Assembly (NCBI GenBank): GCA_041395325.1
Contig: JAWLAT010000038.1
Span: 1-40,420, forward strand
Direction of reading: 5' to 3'
Length of the DNA stretch: 40,420 bases
Origin: JAWLAT01 sp041395325
GTDB lineage: Bacteria > Pseudomonadota > Gammaproteobacteria > Xanthomonadales > SZUA-5
In this document: piece after piece, positions 5,413-14,182 of the stretch
Layout of the letters: each line of letters starts with the position of its first letter
How positions within the stretch are numbered: the first letter of the stretch is position 1
Notes under the pieces: model-generated
The model's input: only the letters and a program-made list of their open reading frames with translations
The model's database searches: none
Told to the model about the DNA's origin: nothing
Made by a program: the position numbers and the translations under genes

Positions 5413-6426
5413 ATGTTCAGGCGGGCCAGGAAAGTCATGCGATGGACGGCCTTGGGCCTACTCGCCCTCGTCGCCGTGCTGCTGGCGCTGAGTTGGGAAA
5501 GCGATCGTCCCCTGGACGAACTCAGCACACGCTGGGCAGCACCGCCGTCGCAGTTCATCGACCTGCAAGGCATGCGCGTGCATCTGCGCGACCAGGGCCC
5601 GGCGGACGACCCGATTCCCTTGCTGCTGCTGCACGGCACCTCGGCCAGCCTGCACACCTGGGAGGGCTGGGCGTCGAGCCTTGCCGACGACCAGCGGGTC
5701 ATCAGTGTCGATCTGCCCGGTTTCGGCCTGACCGGGCCCGATCCTGATCGCGACTACCGGATCGAGCGTTATGTGGATTTTGTCCGCGCGCTGCTTGATC
5801 GGCTACGTATCGAGCAGGCCATGATTGCGGGCAACTCGCTTGGTGGCTGGATCGCCTGGGAGACCGCCCTGACCCATCCCGGCCGCGTGCACGGGCTGGT
5901 GCTGGTCGATTCGGCCGGCTACGGCACTGTCCCCAAGGACATTCCCCTGGCATTCCAACTGGCCCGCCGGCCGTGGCTGCGGCCGCTGCTGGAGCGCCTG
6001 CTGCCGCGTCCGCTGGTGCGCCGCAGCGTGGAGCAGGTGTACGGCGATCCAACACGGATAAGCGCTGAACTGGTCGATCGCTACTTTGAGCTCAGCCTGC
6101 GCGAAGGCAACCGGCAGGCCTTGTTCGATCGCTTCAACCAGGGCTTGGGCAGCCCCGACAACCGCAGCCGCATCGCCGCCATCACGCAGCCCACGCTGAT
6201 TCTCTGGGGCAGCGAGGACCAGTTGATTCCGCCGGCCGATGGCGAGCGTTTCGCCGCCGACATTGCAGGCAGCCAGCTGCGACTGCTCCCCGGCCTGGGC
6301 CACGTCCCGCACGAGGAAGACCCGGCGGCGACGCTGGCGGCCGTGCGACCATTCCTGCAGCAGATCGACCCGCCACCACGCAGCGACGACATCCCCGTCG
6401 CCGACGAGACATCGAGCGGCGAGTGA
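5413..6426 (+). CDS. alpha/beta hydrolase, membrane-anchored
   Basis: A 337-residue alpha/beta-hydrolase-fold enzyme. An N-terminal hydrophobic helix (about residues 12-27, LGLLALVAVLLAL) should anchor it in the inner membrane or act as an uncleaved signal, with the catalytic part in the periplasm. The oxyanion region is LLHGTSASLHTW, the nucleophile elbow GNSLGG (Ser142), the acid Asp269 in GSEDQLIP and the base His297 in GLGHVPHEE, so the triad is complete. A helical cap (about residues 180-240) lies between strands 6 and 7. The substrate cannot be told from sequence; such enzymes are usually esterases or lactonases. The ATG at 5413 follows AGGAG at 6 bases spacing; the GTG at 5407 is less likely. 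It is divergent from Ro60, with no evident functional link. Confidence 0.9.
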   Translation: MFRRARKVMRWTALGLLALVAVLLALSWESDRPLDELSTRWAAPPSQFIDLQGMRVHLRDQGPADDPIPLLLLHGTSASLHTWEGWASSLADDQRVISVDLPGFGLTGPDPDRDYRIERYVDFVRALLDRLRIEQAMIAGNSLGGWIAWETALTHPGRVHGLVLVDSAGYGTVPKDIPLAFQLARRPWLRPLLERLLPRPLVRRSVEQVYGDPTRISAELVDRYFELSLREGNRQALFDRFNQGLGSPDNRSRIAAITQPTLILWGSEDQLIPPADGERFAADIAGSQLRLLPGLGHVPHEEDPAATLAAVRPFLQQIDPPPRSDDIPVADETSSGE

Positions 6427-6475
6427 ATCTGGCCAGGCAGTGAAAATCCGTCCCCAGAGCCAGTCCTTCGACTGC

Positions 6476-7255
6476 CTACTGCGGGCTTGTTTCCGGAGCC
6501 GAACTTGCTTGAATAGTCAACGCAACGATCAAGACCGCCAGCTTGGCGCTATCGCGAAAAAGCAGATAGGCAGCATGCCCCCGAACCTCCCCGAGGTAGC
6601 AAGCATCCTGCTCGGACGGGTACCAGTGCATGGCTTCCAAAACCTCCCAAGGAAAGGGACTTCTACGCCATTCTGACCGACGAAGATTCGCAGCAACTTC
6701 ACTGACTTCACCGTAACCAGTGACAAGGAGCCTGGTAGGGGAACCTTGCACGCCCCAGATGGCAGTTTCCACATCGTCCAGCGGGATATCTCCAGCGATC
6801 TCGCGCAGCATGGCAGGCGCTTCGGACCTGAACTTACGATATGCAGTTGATTGCCCATCACTGCGGTACTCCGGCTCACCCAAATAAACCGAAAACATAC
6901 CGATCTCGCGGGCACGCTCTTCGACGGCGCGATTGTAGGAATTTATAGCCTTCTCAATATCGTCAATCCGGTCGCCGTATACCGGATCTTCCAACAGTTC
7001 TGGGCAATCATCACGCGGGAAGACGAAACTGGCACTGATCCATTCGCGATCCAATTCCCAGATGGCTTTCATCGGGTCCGAGCTGCAGTCCAGCGGCATG
7101 ATCAGCGCCCGGTTCCCCTCATCCACCGCAGCTCGGGCACGGGCTTCAGGATCCGGACTCAAAACCTCGTCCAATCCGACCACAGACCATCCATGAGCAT
7201 CCGTCAAGAACAAAACACCCAAGGTGAACCGCAGTAGAGAAGATGTTCGACGCAT
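6476..7255 (-). CDS. exported protein of unknown function
   Basis: A 259-residue protein starting MRRTSSLLRFTLGVLFLT, with a signal peptide or anchor that probably ends near DAHG (residue about 21). The rest is a mixed alpha/beta, mostly acidic globular region with several cysteines (PLDCSSD, DDCPEL, DACYLGEV), plausible periplasmic disulfides. Near the C-terminus HAAYLLFRDSAKLAVLIVALTI is hydrophobic and could be a second membrane segment. No family recognised. Lower GC than its neighbours suggests an accessory gene. It lies convergent with the hydrolase and upstream-adjacent to another exported protein on the same strand. Confidence 0.65.
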   Translation of the reverse strand: MRRTSSLLRFTLGVLFLTDAHGWSVVGLDEVLSPDPEARARAAVDEGNRALIMPLDCSSDPMKAIWELDREWISASFVFPRDDCPELLEDPVYGDRIDDIEKAINSYNRAVEERAREIGMFSVYLGEPEYRSDGQSTAYRKFRSEAPAMLREIAGDIPLDDVETAIWGVQGSPTRLLVTGYGEVSEVAANLRRSEWRRSPFPWEVLEAMHWYPSEQDACYLGEVRGHAAYLLFRDSAKLAVLIVALTIQASSAPETSPQ

Positions 7256-7349
7256 GATTGTCCCCAATCTCATCTGAGCTGTTCGCGATGTCGTCGAGAG
7301 GGCCTGTCACCAGCGCAACGGAACCAGCCGTTGCAATTGCCGGATTGAC

Positions 7350-8048
7350 CTACTGAAAAAGACGTTCGCAGTGCTTCTCCAAATGCGAACGAAGTTTGGG
7401 GTCGAGCGCAAAGACTTCCAACTCACCGATCGGGGATGCCGGGAAATCGTAATCCACAACAACGTCGACTACCGCGCCGCCTCCGGCAGTGGTTACGGAA
7501 TTTCCAAATTTCACGCTTGTTCCTTGCACCGAACGCGGTGTATGGAACACCGCGCCCCAAATCGCTGGATTCGTCTTGACCAGACCAAAATATCCTGTCT
7601 CGCGTTGAGTCCAGCCACGCGCGAAGCATAGTGGAATATTGAAATCGGCAGCAATCTGGCGGTTTTCATCCACCAAGAGAACCGACGGCCGAAAGATGTA
7701 GGGCAACCCATGTCTCCGATGGACATTTTGGTGGCTCTTGACAACCAAATATTCACTGCCTCGGAATTCACTGACGTTCATCGCGAAAAAATAGCTCTTC
7801 CCAGACTCGAAGACCCTGGCATTCCCTTCCGCTATCTGAAACCTCAATCCACCTTCGGTGGGCGCATTGAAATCGATGGCACCAAGCGCGCTACAGCATT
7901 CGGCTGCAGAGTCCAATCTGCCCCACTGCTGGGATACCAAATCGTTGGTTTCCCTCGTGATCTCTTCTGTTGTTGCGCAACCACTAATTCCCACTGCAAG
8001 CACTGCAGTCATCGTGCAACGAAATACCTGATCCAACCATCTTGACAT
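7350..8048 (-). CDS. MalM-like periplasmic lipoprotein
   Basis: A 232-residue lipoprotein: MSRWLDQVFRCTMTAVLAVGISGC carries the lipobox ISGC, followed by ATTEE. The start at 8048 is chosen over an upstream ATG because AGGAGG stands 7 bases before it. The double cysteine in DSAAECCSALGAIDF, the segment FESGKSYFFAMNVSEF and the later FRPSVLLVDENRQ resemble the maltose-operon lipoprotein MalM and its relatives. These are soluble beta-rich periplasmic proteins of unclear role. There are no maltose genes around, so only the fold relation is claimed. Like its neighbour 6476-7255 it is less GC-rich than the surroundings, and the two may form a small accessory unit. Confidence 0.7.
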   Translation of the reverse strand: MSRWLDQVFRCTMTAVLAVGISGCATTEEITRETNDLVSQQWGRLDSAAECCSALGAIDFNAPTEGGLRFQIAEGNARVFESGKSYFFAMNVSEFRGSEYLVVKSHQNVHRRHGLPYIFRPSVLLVDENRQIAADFNIPLCFARGWTQRETGYFGLVKTNPAIWGAVFHTPRSVQGTSVKFGNSVTTAGGGAVVDVVVDYDFPASPIGELEVFALDPKLRSHLEKHCERLFQ

Positions 8049-8386
8049 GCCCTGCCTCCTGGAAATTGTTTGTGCCGCAGCAAGAAACTGCTGACAACCG
8101 ATTGCAGTGGCAAGCCTCGCAGCGATGGCACGGTCACACAAGGGCCGACAACTCTTGGGCGCGATGAGAAATGCTTGTCCGATCGATGTGCGCATCTACG
8201 AACGAATGGTGCAGAGATCTGACGGCTTTCTTGCCGATGGCGTGTGGATGTTTGTAGCTGCGATTCGACCCTGGGCACCTAGTCGACAGACCTGGGGCCA
8301 CCCGCCCGACACCCCAATCCACGGGGATTGGACGGCAATCGGCGGCAGCTGAGCATCTAGGGCTCTGCACTTCTGAGGACGATGCG
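8049..8386. other. 338-base intergenic region, no gene
   Basis: This lies between divergent genes and should hold both promoters, but no clear sigma-70 boxes stand out. A 7-base inverted repeat, CCAATCC (8314-8320) and GGATTGG (8325-8331) with a 4-base loop, lies 56 bases before the next start and could be a leader hairpin. An 81-codon frame at 8107-8352 lacks a ribosome binding site and was not accepted. Confidence 0.4.
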
Positions 8387-9397
8387 ATGCTCATCCGGAT
8401 CGCTGCGCTGCTGCTGGCCTCGCTGTTGGTGTCGCCCTGTCTGGCCCAGCCCACGGCCTACGACGACAGGCTGGGCGACAACCGCGACCTGCTCAATGTC
8501 TGGCGCGACCATCTGCTCAAGTTCCAGGTGTGGGACCACTCGCCGCCCACCTACGACGGGGTTCACTCCGTCGAAGCGGTGTTTCGCGCCGCTGCCGAGC
8601 AGGAGTTCGCCTTCGCCGATGGCGTGGAGACCGAATACGAGGAGCGCTATCGGCAGAACTACGCCGAACTGGTCCGCTCGCTGCAGGACTACTACCCGCG
8701 GCTCAGCGAGCTGCTGGGGCGCATGGAGCAGGAGATGGCCAGGCGGCGCGAGTCCAGCGATGAATTGGACCAGCGCGACTATGCCGATCAGGTGCGGGCG
8801 ATCAAGGAGGCGGTGGAATGGGGCTATCTGGCGCTGCCCTTCGCCGTCTTCGAGGGCAACACGCCCTACCACGACGACATTCACCCGCGCCTGCTGGCCT
8901 TGTATCGAACACACGTCGGCGGTTCGGACTATCCGGACCTGCTCGGCTATGCGCGGCCCAACATCAGCGCGGCCGATCTGGGTTCCAGCACCGGCCCCAG
9001 CGTGGTGCGACCCGACCATGCGGCCCAGCGTGCAGCGGCTGAGCGCGAGCGTGCCGCCGCAGCGGCGGCCTCCCGAGCGGAAACGCAGGCGGCAACGGCG
9101 GCGGAAGTGGCGCGCTATCAGGCCGATGCCGATGCGGCGGTCGCCGAAGAGTTGTCCCGCGCCCAGACCCTGCTGGAACGCGGCGAATCCGGTGCCGGTG
9201 GCTCGCTGCTCGGCGGGCTGTTCAAGCTGCTGCTACTGCTGGCGCTGATCGCCATCCCGCTGTGGATCTACCGGGAGCGGCTGCCTCCCCCGCTGCGCGC
9301 GCTGCTGACCGAAGCCGAGCAAGGCCTGCGCCGTGGCATCGCCGCCGGCGTGAATCGCGTCAACGCCGTCAAACGCCATCTGGAGCAAAGCCGATGA
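8387..9397 (+). CDS. exported protein with coiled coil and C-terminal TM helix
   Basis: A 336-residue protein. It has a cleavable signal peptide (MLIRIAALLLASLLVSPCLAQ, cut about residue 20) and an alpha-helical domain of acidic and aromatic character (residues 25-205). An alanine/glutamate-rich coiled coil follows (about 210-265, AAERERAAAAAASRAETQA). After a glycine-rich hinge (GAGGSLLGG) comes one membrane helix (about 280-300, LLLLLALIAIPLWIY), then a basic tail of about 35 residues. It is probably a periplasmic domain tethered to the inner membrane. No family recognised. Its stop overlaps the start of the next gene (ATGA), so the two are translationally coupled and probably partners. Confidence 0.75.
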   Translation: MLIRIAALLLASLLVSPCLAQPTAYDDRLGDNRDLLNVWRDHLLKFQVWDHSPPTYDGVHSVEAVFRAAAEQEFAFADGVETEYEERYRQNYAELVRSLQDYYPRLSELLGRMEQEMARRRESSDELDQRDYADQVRAIKEAVEWGYLALPFAVFEGNTPYHDDIHPRLLALYRTHVGGSDYPDLLGYARPNISAADLGSSTGPSVVRPDHAAQRAAAERERAAAAAASRAETQAATAAEVARYQADADAAVAEELSRAQTLLERGESGAGGSLLGGLFKLLLLLALIAIPLWIYRERLPPPLRALLTEAEQGLRRGIAAGVNRVNAVKRHLEQSR

Positions 9398-9942
9398 AAG
9401 TTGTTGCCCTGCCAATCCTCCTGGTCGCCGGCCTGCTGACCGGTACCGCCCCTGCGCCAGCCGCCCAATGGGACTACGACACGCCAGCGGAGGCGCGCAT
9501 CAACCAGGCCACGATGGAGATGCTCGGCGCCGTTGCCGAGCGCTTTCACCGGCAGTTCGACAACTCCGCCGGCGTCGACACCCAGCCCCGATTCGATCAG
9601 GCCAGGCTGCGTGCGGAAGTCGCCGCTCTGGAATCGCGCTTCACCAATGACGTCACCACCAGCGAGGAGCGCCACCAGCAGGCCGTCCTGGAGCGCATCC
9701 GCCTCAATCTGGCCGAGCGCGTCGATCGCTACGAGAAGTTGATCAGCGAACGCTTCGTGGAACTCGTGCGCGACGATTCCGAATCCTGGCAACACCGCCT
9801 GGTGGAACAGGCCATTCGCCTGGACTACTTCGCCGTCCCCGCCGCGCTGCTCTCCGACCGCCCCGAGCACGCCGACGCGCTGGCCCGCTACGACAGGCTG
9901 AGACAGACCTTCGAGGAATTGCACGGGAAATACATTCGCTGA
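9394..9942 (+). CDS. exported helical protein, partner of the preceding gene
   Basis: A 182-residue protein with a signal peptide (MKVVALPILLVAGLLTGTAPAPAAQ). The mature part is almost entirely helical and charged (e.g. RAEVAALESRFTNDV, ERVDRYEKLISERFVEL). The ATG at 9394 overlaps the previous stop by four bases. Length and helical pattern recall the helical domain of the preceding protein (both hold a segment of the type YFAVPAAL / YLALPFAVF), so the two may be distant duplicates. Periplasmic location expected; function unknown. Confidence 0.75.
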   Translation: MKVVALPILLVAGLLTGTAPAPAAQWDYDTPAEARINQATMEMLGAVAERFHRQFDNSAGVDTQPRFDQARLRAEVAALESRFTNDVTTSEERHQQAVLERIRLNLAERVDRYEKLISERFVELVRDDSESWQHRLVEQAIRLDYFAVPAALLSDRPEHADALARYDRLRQTFEELHGKYIR

Positions 9943-10103
9943 TCGGCGACTGAGTGTGCTGCTCCTGATTGCCGCCCGGCGCGAGCCTGCAGGAGCATTC
10001 GATTTCGAACGGCGCGGTCGACCAGGTTGAAGTAGCACACCCGCTCGGCTCGCGAACGCCAGCGGTATGGCAAGATCGCAGCTCGTTCCCATTGTTGGCC
10101 CGC

Positions 10104-10940
10104 ATGTTCGACGAAGCGGCGACGGACATGAACGCGGTGGTCGGCAGCCACGATGTGATCCTGATTACGCTGGACACATTGCGGTTCGACGCAGCTGCAA
10201 AGGCGTTCGCGCAGGGGAAACTGCCGGTCCTCGGTGGCTGGCTGCCCGCCGCTGGCTTCGAGTGCCGGCACACACCTGCAAACTTCACTTACGCGGCACA
10301 CCAAGCGTTCCTGACGGGATTTCTGCCCACGCCCGTGCGGCCTTTCGCGCGCGGGAGCGCGCACCCGCGTCTGCTGGCCCTGGCCTTCGCGGGCAGCGAA
10401 AGCACCACCGGCAACACGTTTGTCTTCTCGCAGGGCGCAAACCTGCCCGAAGCCTTCGCTCATCTCGGCTACCGCACGATCTGCATCGGTGGCGTCGGCT
10501 TCTTCAACAAGCGAAATCCCCTCGGATCGGTCATTCCAGACATGTTCCACGAGTCCTTCTGGGAGCCGCGGTTCGGCGTCGCGGATCGCACCTCCACCGA
10601 GGCTCAGGTGGCCCTGGCCGTTCGCCTGCTGCAAGCCAGCACACAACGCGTTTTCATGCTTCTCAACGTATCGGCCATCCATCAACCCAATCGCCACTAT
10701 CTGGACGATTCTCCTGAGGCAGGTCCGGATGACCTGACCAGTCATGAAGCCGCGCTGCACTACGTGGACCAGGCCATTGCACCGCTCTTCGACGAGTTGG
10801 CCCGCCGCGGCCCGGCCTTCGTGATCCTGTGCTCTGATCACGGCACCGCGTATGGAGAAGAGGGCTATTTCGGTCATCGGCTCGCGCACCCCGTCGTGAT
10901 GCACGTGCCCTACGCCCATTTCGTGATCCCGAAAGCATGA
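10104..10940 (+). CDS. STM4013/SEN3800 family hydrolase (alkaline-phosphatase superfamily)
   Basis: A 278-residue protein. The opening MNAVVGSHDVILITLDTLRFD carries the strand-Asp metal site of sulfatase/phosphatase-type enzymes, and CSDHGTAYGEEG carries a second metal motif. ANFTYAAHQAFLTG sits where the nucleophile region of the superfamily lies. It looks cytoplasmic (no signal). Start 10104 is uncertain: 10128 is equally possible, and the frame stays open upstream to a TTG at 9969. It overlaps the following radical SAM gene by four bases. Family name and cluster membership are recalled from the gene order STM4011-STM4015 in Salmonella. The substrate is unknown. Confidence 0.85.
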   Translation: MFDEAATDMNAVVGSHDVILITLDTLRFDAAAKAFAQGKLPVLGGWLPAAGFECRHTPANFTYAAHQAFLTGFLPTPVRPFARGSAHPRLLALAFAGSESTTGNTFVFSQGANLPEAFAHLGYRTICIGGVGFFNKRNPLGSVIPDMFHESFWEPRFGVADRTSTEAQVALAVRLLQASTQRVFMLLNVSAIHQPNRHYLDDSPEAGPDDLTSHEAALHYVDQAIAPLFDELARRGPAFVILCSDHGTAYGEEGYFGHRLAHPVVMHVPYAHFVIPKA

Positions 10941-12292
10941 TCGTTGCGCCTGCTGATCGTCCAGCCATGACCCAGTCCACCGATGCCCTTCGCGAGCATT
11001 TGCGCCAAGGTTTCGCTGCCTACACCTACGCCTATCCGCATAAGAGCGCCTATGGCCCTTTCGCCGAACCGATGCCATTGGCTCGACTCTGGCAGGCGGA
11101 GGACCGTCAGGACCTGTTTCTCTACGTGCACATCCCCTTCTGTCACTACCGTTGTGGCTTCTGCAATCTGTTTACGCTGGGTGCGCCAGGCCACACCCTG
11201 GTGGATGCGTTTCTCGTGGCCCTGAAGCGACAGATCCGGGCAACCGCCGCGGCCATCGGCCCTCATCGCATCACCCGAATGGCTTTTGGCGGCGGGACGC
11301 CCAGCTTGCTCAGCGTCGCTCAGTTCGAGACGGTGATGTCGGCCCTGCATCGTCACTTCAATCTGCAGGCGCCCCATCGGTCCTTTGCGATCGAGGTCGC
11401 ACCGGACAGCGCCAGCGACCAGCGCCTTCGCAGCTATCAAGACGCGGGCGTCACCCGCGTCAGCATGGGAGTACAGAGCGTCATTGGCGCGGAACTGGAC
11501 GCGTTGGCCAGGCCACGATTGCAGGCCGAGGCCCTCAAGGCGATGGCCTGCATCCGTGAACTCGATTTTCCGATTGTCAATCTCGACCTGATCTACGGGA
11601 TCGAAGGTCAGACCGAGTCGAGCTTTCTCGCCAGCCTCGACGCCATCGTCGCGCAGGCGCCCGACGAGCTTTACCTGTACCCACTGTACGTCCGACAGTT
11701 GACGGGATTGGCCAAGGCCAATCGAACGCGCGGTCTGCGCAACCGCACTCAGCTTTACCACGCAGGTGTCGCGCGCTTGCGGGAACGCGGCTTCGTCCAG
11801 TCCTCGATGCGCCTGTTCCGACGTGCTGAAGTCATGCTCGACGATGCATTCGCGTGCCAGACGATCGGTACCGTCGGCCTGGGCGTGGGGGCGCGTTCGT
11901 ACACCCGCGAGGTGCACTACTCCGAGGAGTACGCGGTGAGTCGCAGCGCGTCCAAGGCCATCATCCAGGCCTACAACGAGCGCATGGACGCGGATTTTGC
12001 CTCTGCCAGATTTGGCTTCCTGCTCAACCTGGCCGAGCGCCGCCGCCGATTCCTGCTCCAGTCACTGCTGATGTGGCCGGGCGTCGACCTTGCAGAATAT
12101 CGGGCGCAGTTCGCGAGCGACCTGGGGGACGATTTCCCAGAACTCGCCAGCCTGGTCGAGCTTGGGCTGGCCGAGGACAATGGCCACTGCTTCGCACTGA
12201 CAGAAGCAGGCATGGCTAGCGCAGACGCGATCGGTCCCTGGCTGTACTCGGCCGACGTGCGCCACCGGATGGGCAGCTATGACTGGCGCTGA
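10937..12292 (+). CDS. STM4012 family radical SAM protein (HemN-like)
   Basis: A 451-residue radical SAM enzyme. LYVHIPFCHYRCGFC provides the CxxxCxxC motif that holds the 4Fe-4S cluster. It is followed by MAFGGGTPSLL, typical of the HemN/HutW branch, then SMGVQSV and NLDLIYGIEGQTESS. A C-terminal winged-helix-like part (about 360-451) matches HemN-type layouts. It is not a real coproporphyrinogen oxidase by context, since it sits in the STM4011-4015 cluster. Its ATG overlaps the previous stop (an alternative ATG lies at 10967), and its end overlaps the next start by 14 bases, a tight operon. The reaction is unknown. Confidence 0.9.
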   Translation: MIVAPADRPAMTQSTDALREHLRQGFAAYTYAYPHKSAYGPFAEPMPLARLWQAEDRQDLFLYVHIPFCHYRCGFCNLFTLGAPGHTLVDAFLVALKRQIRATAAAIGPHRITRMAFGGGTPSLLSVAQFETVMSALHRHFNLQAPHRSFAIEVAPDSASDQRLRSYQDAGVTRVSMGVQSVIGAELDALARPRLQAEALKAMACIRELDFPIVNLDLIYGIEGQTESSFLASLDAIVAQAPDELYLYPLYVRQLTGLAKANRTRGLRNRTQLYHAGVARLRERGFVQSSMRLFRRAEVMLDDAFACQTIGTVGLGVGARSYTREVHYSEEYAVSRSASKAIIQAYNERMDADFASARFGFLLNLAERRRRFLLQSLLMWPGVDLAEYRAQFASDLGDDFPELASLVELGLAEDNGHCFALTEAGMASADAIGPWLYSADVRHRMGSYDWR

Positions 12293-13166
12293 ATTGCGAT
12301 TGTTGTACCGAGGCGATCTCGCAAGTTGCAACTACAGCTGCCACTACTGCCCCTTCGCCAAGCGTGAGGACAGCGTCGAAGTGACCGCACGCGATCGTCA
12401 GAGTCTGCTGCGATTCGTCAACTGGTGCGAGACAACCCATTTCCGTTTGCGCATTCTGTTCACTCCCTGGGGCGAAGCGCTGGTGCGCAAGCACTACCGG
12501 GACGCCTTCGTTCGCATCTCCCATGTGCAGAACGTCATTGAACTCGGGATTCAGACCAACCTGTCACGCGACCCCACCTGGCTGGAGAAAGCAGACAGGG
12601 AAAGCGTGAGTCTCTGGTGTACCTACCATCCGAGCCAGGTTTCGCGCGCCCGCTTTCTTCGACGACTCGAACGCCTGCTGCAAATGCGCATCCGTTTCAG
12701 CGTCGGCATGGTTGCCCTGCGTGAGGACCTGGCGGAAGTGCGTGAAATGCACCGATTGCTCGGGCAGCTCGAGCGCAACAGTGGCCAGCCCATCCATTTC
12801 TGGTTGAATGCCTACGACGAACGCCCCCCGAGCTACTACGGCCCGCAGGAGGTCGACATCCTCACGGCCATTGATCCGCATTTCGCCTTCAATCTGCAGC
12901 CAACGCCGAGTCTGGGGGCACGCTGTCGCGCGGGGATCGGCGCGGTCTCCGTCGATGCCCGGGGTGATGCACGACCGTGTCACTTTGTCCAGCAGCCCCT
13001 CGGCAACCTCTATGACGGCAGTTTCGAGGCGAACTTGTCCCGCAGGCCCTGCCCGAAGGCGCGCTGCGACTGCTACATCGGCTACGCGCTGCGCGAGGAC
13101 CTGCCCTTCGACGCGCCCCTGACCCGCGCTCACACACCGATGGTTCAGGCACTCCGAGCCAGATAG
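12279..13166 (+). CDS. STM4011 family radical SAM protein
   Basis: A 295-residue radical SAM protein with the cluster motif CNYSCHYC (about residues 21-28) after LLYRGDLAS. The C-terminal third holds more cysteines (GARCRAGIG, ARPCHF, RRPCPKARCDCYIG) that could bind an auxiliary cluster, as in SPASM/Twitch enzymes. It is translationally coupled to the STM4012 gene by a 14-base overlap. Its last 22 bases overlap the tail of the convergent STM4014 gene. Two radical SAM enzymes together with a hydrolase suggest multi-step tailoring of a peptide or small molecule, but nothing in the window identifies the substrate. Confidence 0.9.
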   Translation: MTGAELRLLYRGDLASCNYSCHYCPFAKREDSVEVTARDRQSLLRFVNWCETTHFRLRILFTPWGEALVRKHYRDAFVRISHVQNVIELGIQTNLSRDPTWLEKADRESVSLWCTYHPSQVSRARFLRRLERLLQMRIRFSVGMVALREDLAEVREMHRLLGQLERNSGQPIHFWLNAYDERPPSYYGPQEVDILTAIDPHFAFNLQPTPSLGARCRAGIGAVSVDARGDARPCHFVQQPLGNLYDGSFEANLSRRPCPKARCDCYIGYALREDLPFDAPLTRAHTPMVQALRAR

Positions 13167-14182
13167 GCTCGTGCGATGGCCGTGTAGGCGTCTTCGCCCT
13201 GGTGCATCAGCCCTGGCAGCAGATCGCCGTACGCATTGACCTCGCCGATATAGGCACGCCCGCGAGCGTCCAGCAGCACGTCCACGCCGACGTACAGACA
13301 GTCGGGAAAGCACGCCGCCGCCGCAACGGCCAGGTGATTGGCTTCGGCGCGTGCATCCTCCAGGCCCGACGGAAACGCCCGCCGATTGCCTAGGTGCAGG
13401 TTGGTCATTGGCGAATTGCTCTGACGAAACACGGCATGGCGTGCCTCCCCGGCGATCACGAGTATGCGCAGGTCAACGCTGCCCTCTGGCAGGCTCAACT
13501 TCGGGATCCAGCTTTCCGCGATCATTCCCTGCGGCAACAAGCGGCTCAGGATGGTCTCGATCTGCGCCCAACTCTCGTAGCGGCGCACGCGCAGACTGTT
13601 GTAGAGCCGGCCGGATTCGATCGACAGCGGGCTCTGGAGCAGCTGTCGCGATCGCGTCCAGCGCAGCGCGCATACGCCCGAGCTCGATGAGCCGTGCAGC
13701 GGCTTGAGGAAAATGCGGCCCTGCTCTGGCAACTCGGACCGCCACTGTGCATAGCGGCTCGGGGCGAGCACCGACGGAGGCCGCCGAAGGCCTGCGGCGA
13801 CAAAGCGCTGATGGCAGTGCCACTTGTCGAACATCGTTGCGATGTCGGCCGGCGCATTGAAGGCCGGAAGGCCCCAGTCCGCCACCCGTCGCAGCAACTC
13901 GCAATACCCGGCGTGGAACTCGCGCTGATCATCCAGTTCACCGTGCTCCAGGCCTTCCGCACGATGACTGCCCCCCAGGGCCATCAGATGCGCGGCCAGC
14001 GCTGCGTTTTCTCCTGGCGAGTCAAGTCGCAGTACATCAACGCAAGGCGCCACGGTCGGCAGCTTCAGATAGTCGATCAGGACCGGCTCTGGTTGCCCGA
14101 GCGCGACCCACCGGGCCCTGAAATCACGGATCCGGCGGTTGTCCGGATTGCCGACCAGACCCAGTCGAACCGGCTTACTCAC
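13145..14182 (-). CDS. STM4014 family protein, ATP-grasp-like
   Basis: A 345-residue protein starting MSKPVRLGLVGNPDNRR. It has ATP-grasp features: a pre-ATP-grasp N-terminal domain, then FLKPLHGSSSSGVCAL (lysine plus glycine/serine-rich loop, about residues 168-183). DLRILVIAGEARHAVFRQS is the typical ribose/phosphate-binding arginine strand. YVGVDVLLDARGRAYIGEVNAYG carries the acidic metal-binding residues (D and E/N). Such folds ligate carboxylates to amines or thiols. Its start overlaps the STM4015 end by 8 bases, so it is the last gene of a minus-strand operon. It converges tail-to-tail with the radical SAM genes. Confidence 0.85.
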   Translation of the reverse strand: MSKPVRLGLVGNPDNRRIRDFRARWVALGQPEPVLIDYLKLPTVAPCVDVLRLDSPGENAALAAHLMALGGSHRAEGLEHGELDDQREFHAGYCELLRRVADWGLPAFNAPADIATMFDKWHCHQRFVAAGLRRPPSVLAPSRYAQWRSELPEQGRIFLKPLHGSSSSGVCALRWTRSRQLLQSPLSIESGRLYNSLRVRRYESWAQIETILSRLLPQGMIAESWIPKLSLPEGSVDLRILVIAGEARHAVFRQSNSPMTNLHLGNRRAFPSGLEDARAEANHLAVAAAACFPDCLYVGVDVLLDARGRAYIGEVNAYGDLLPGLMHQGEDAYTAIARAYLARSA

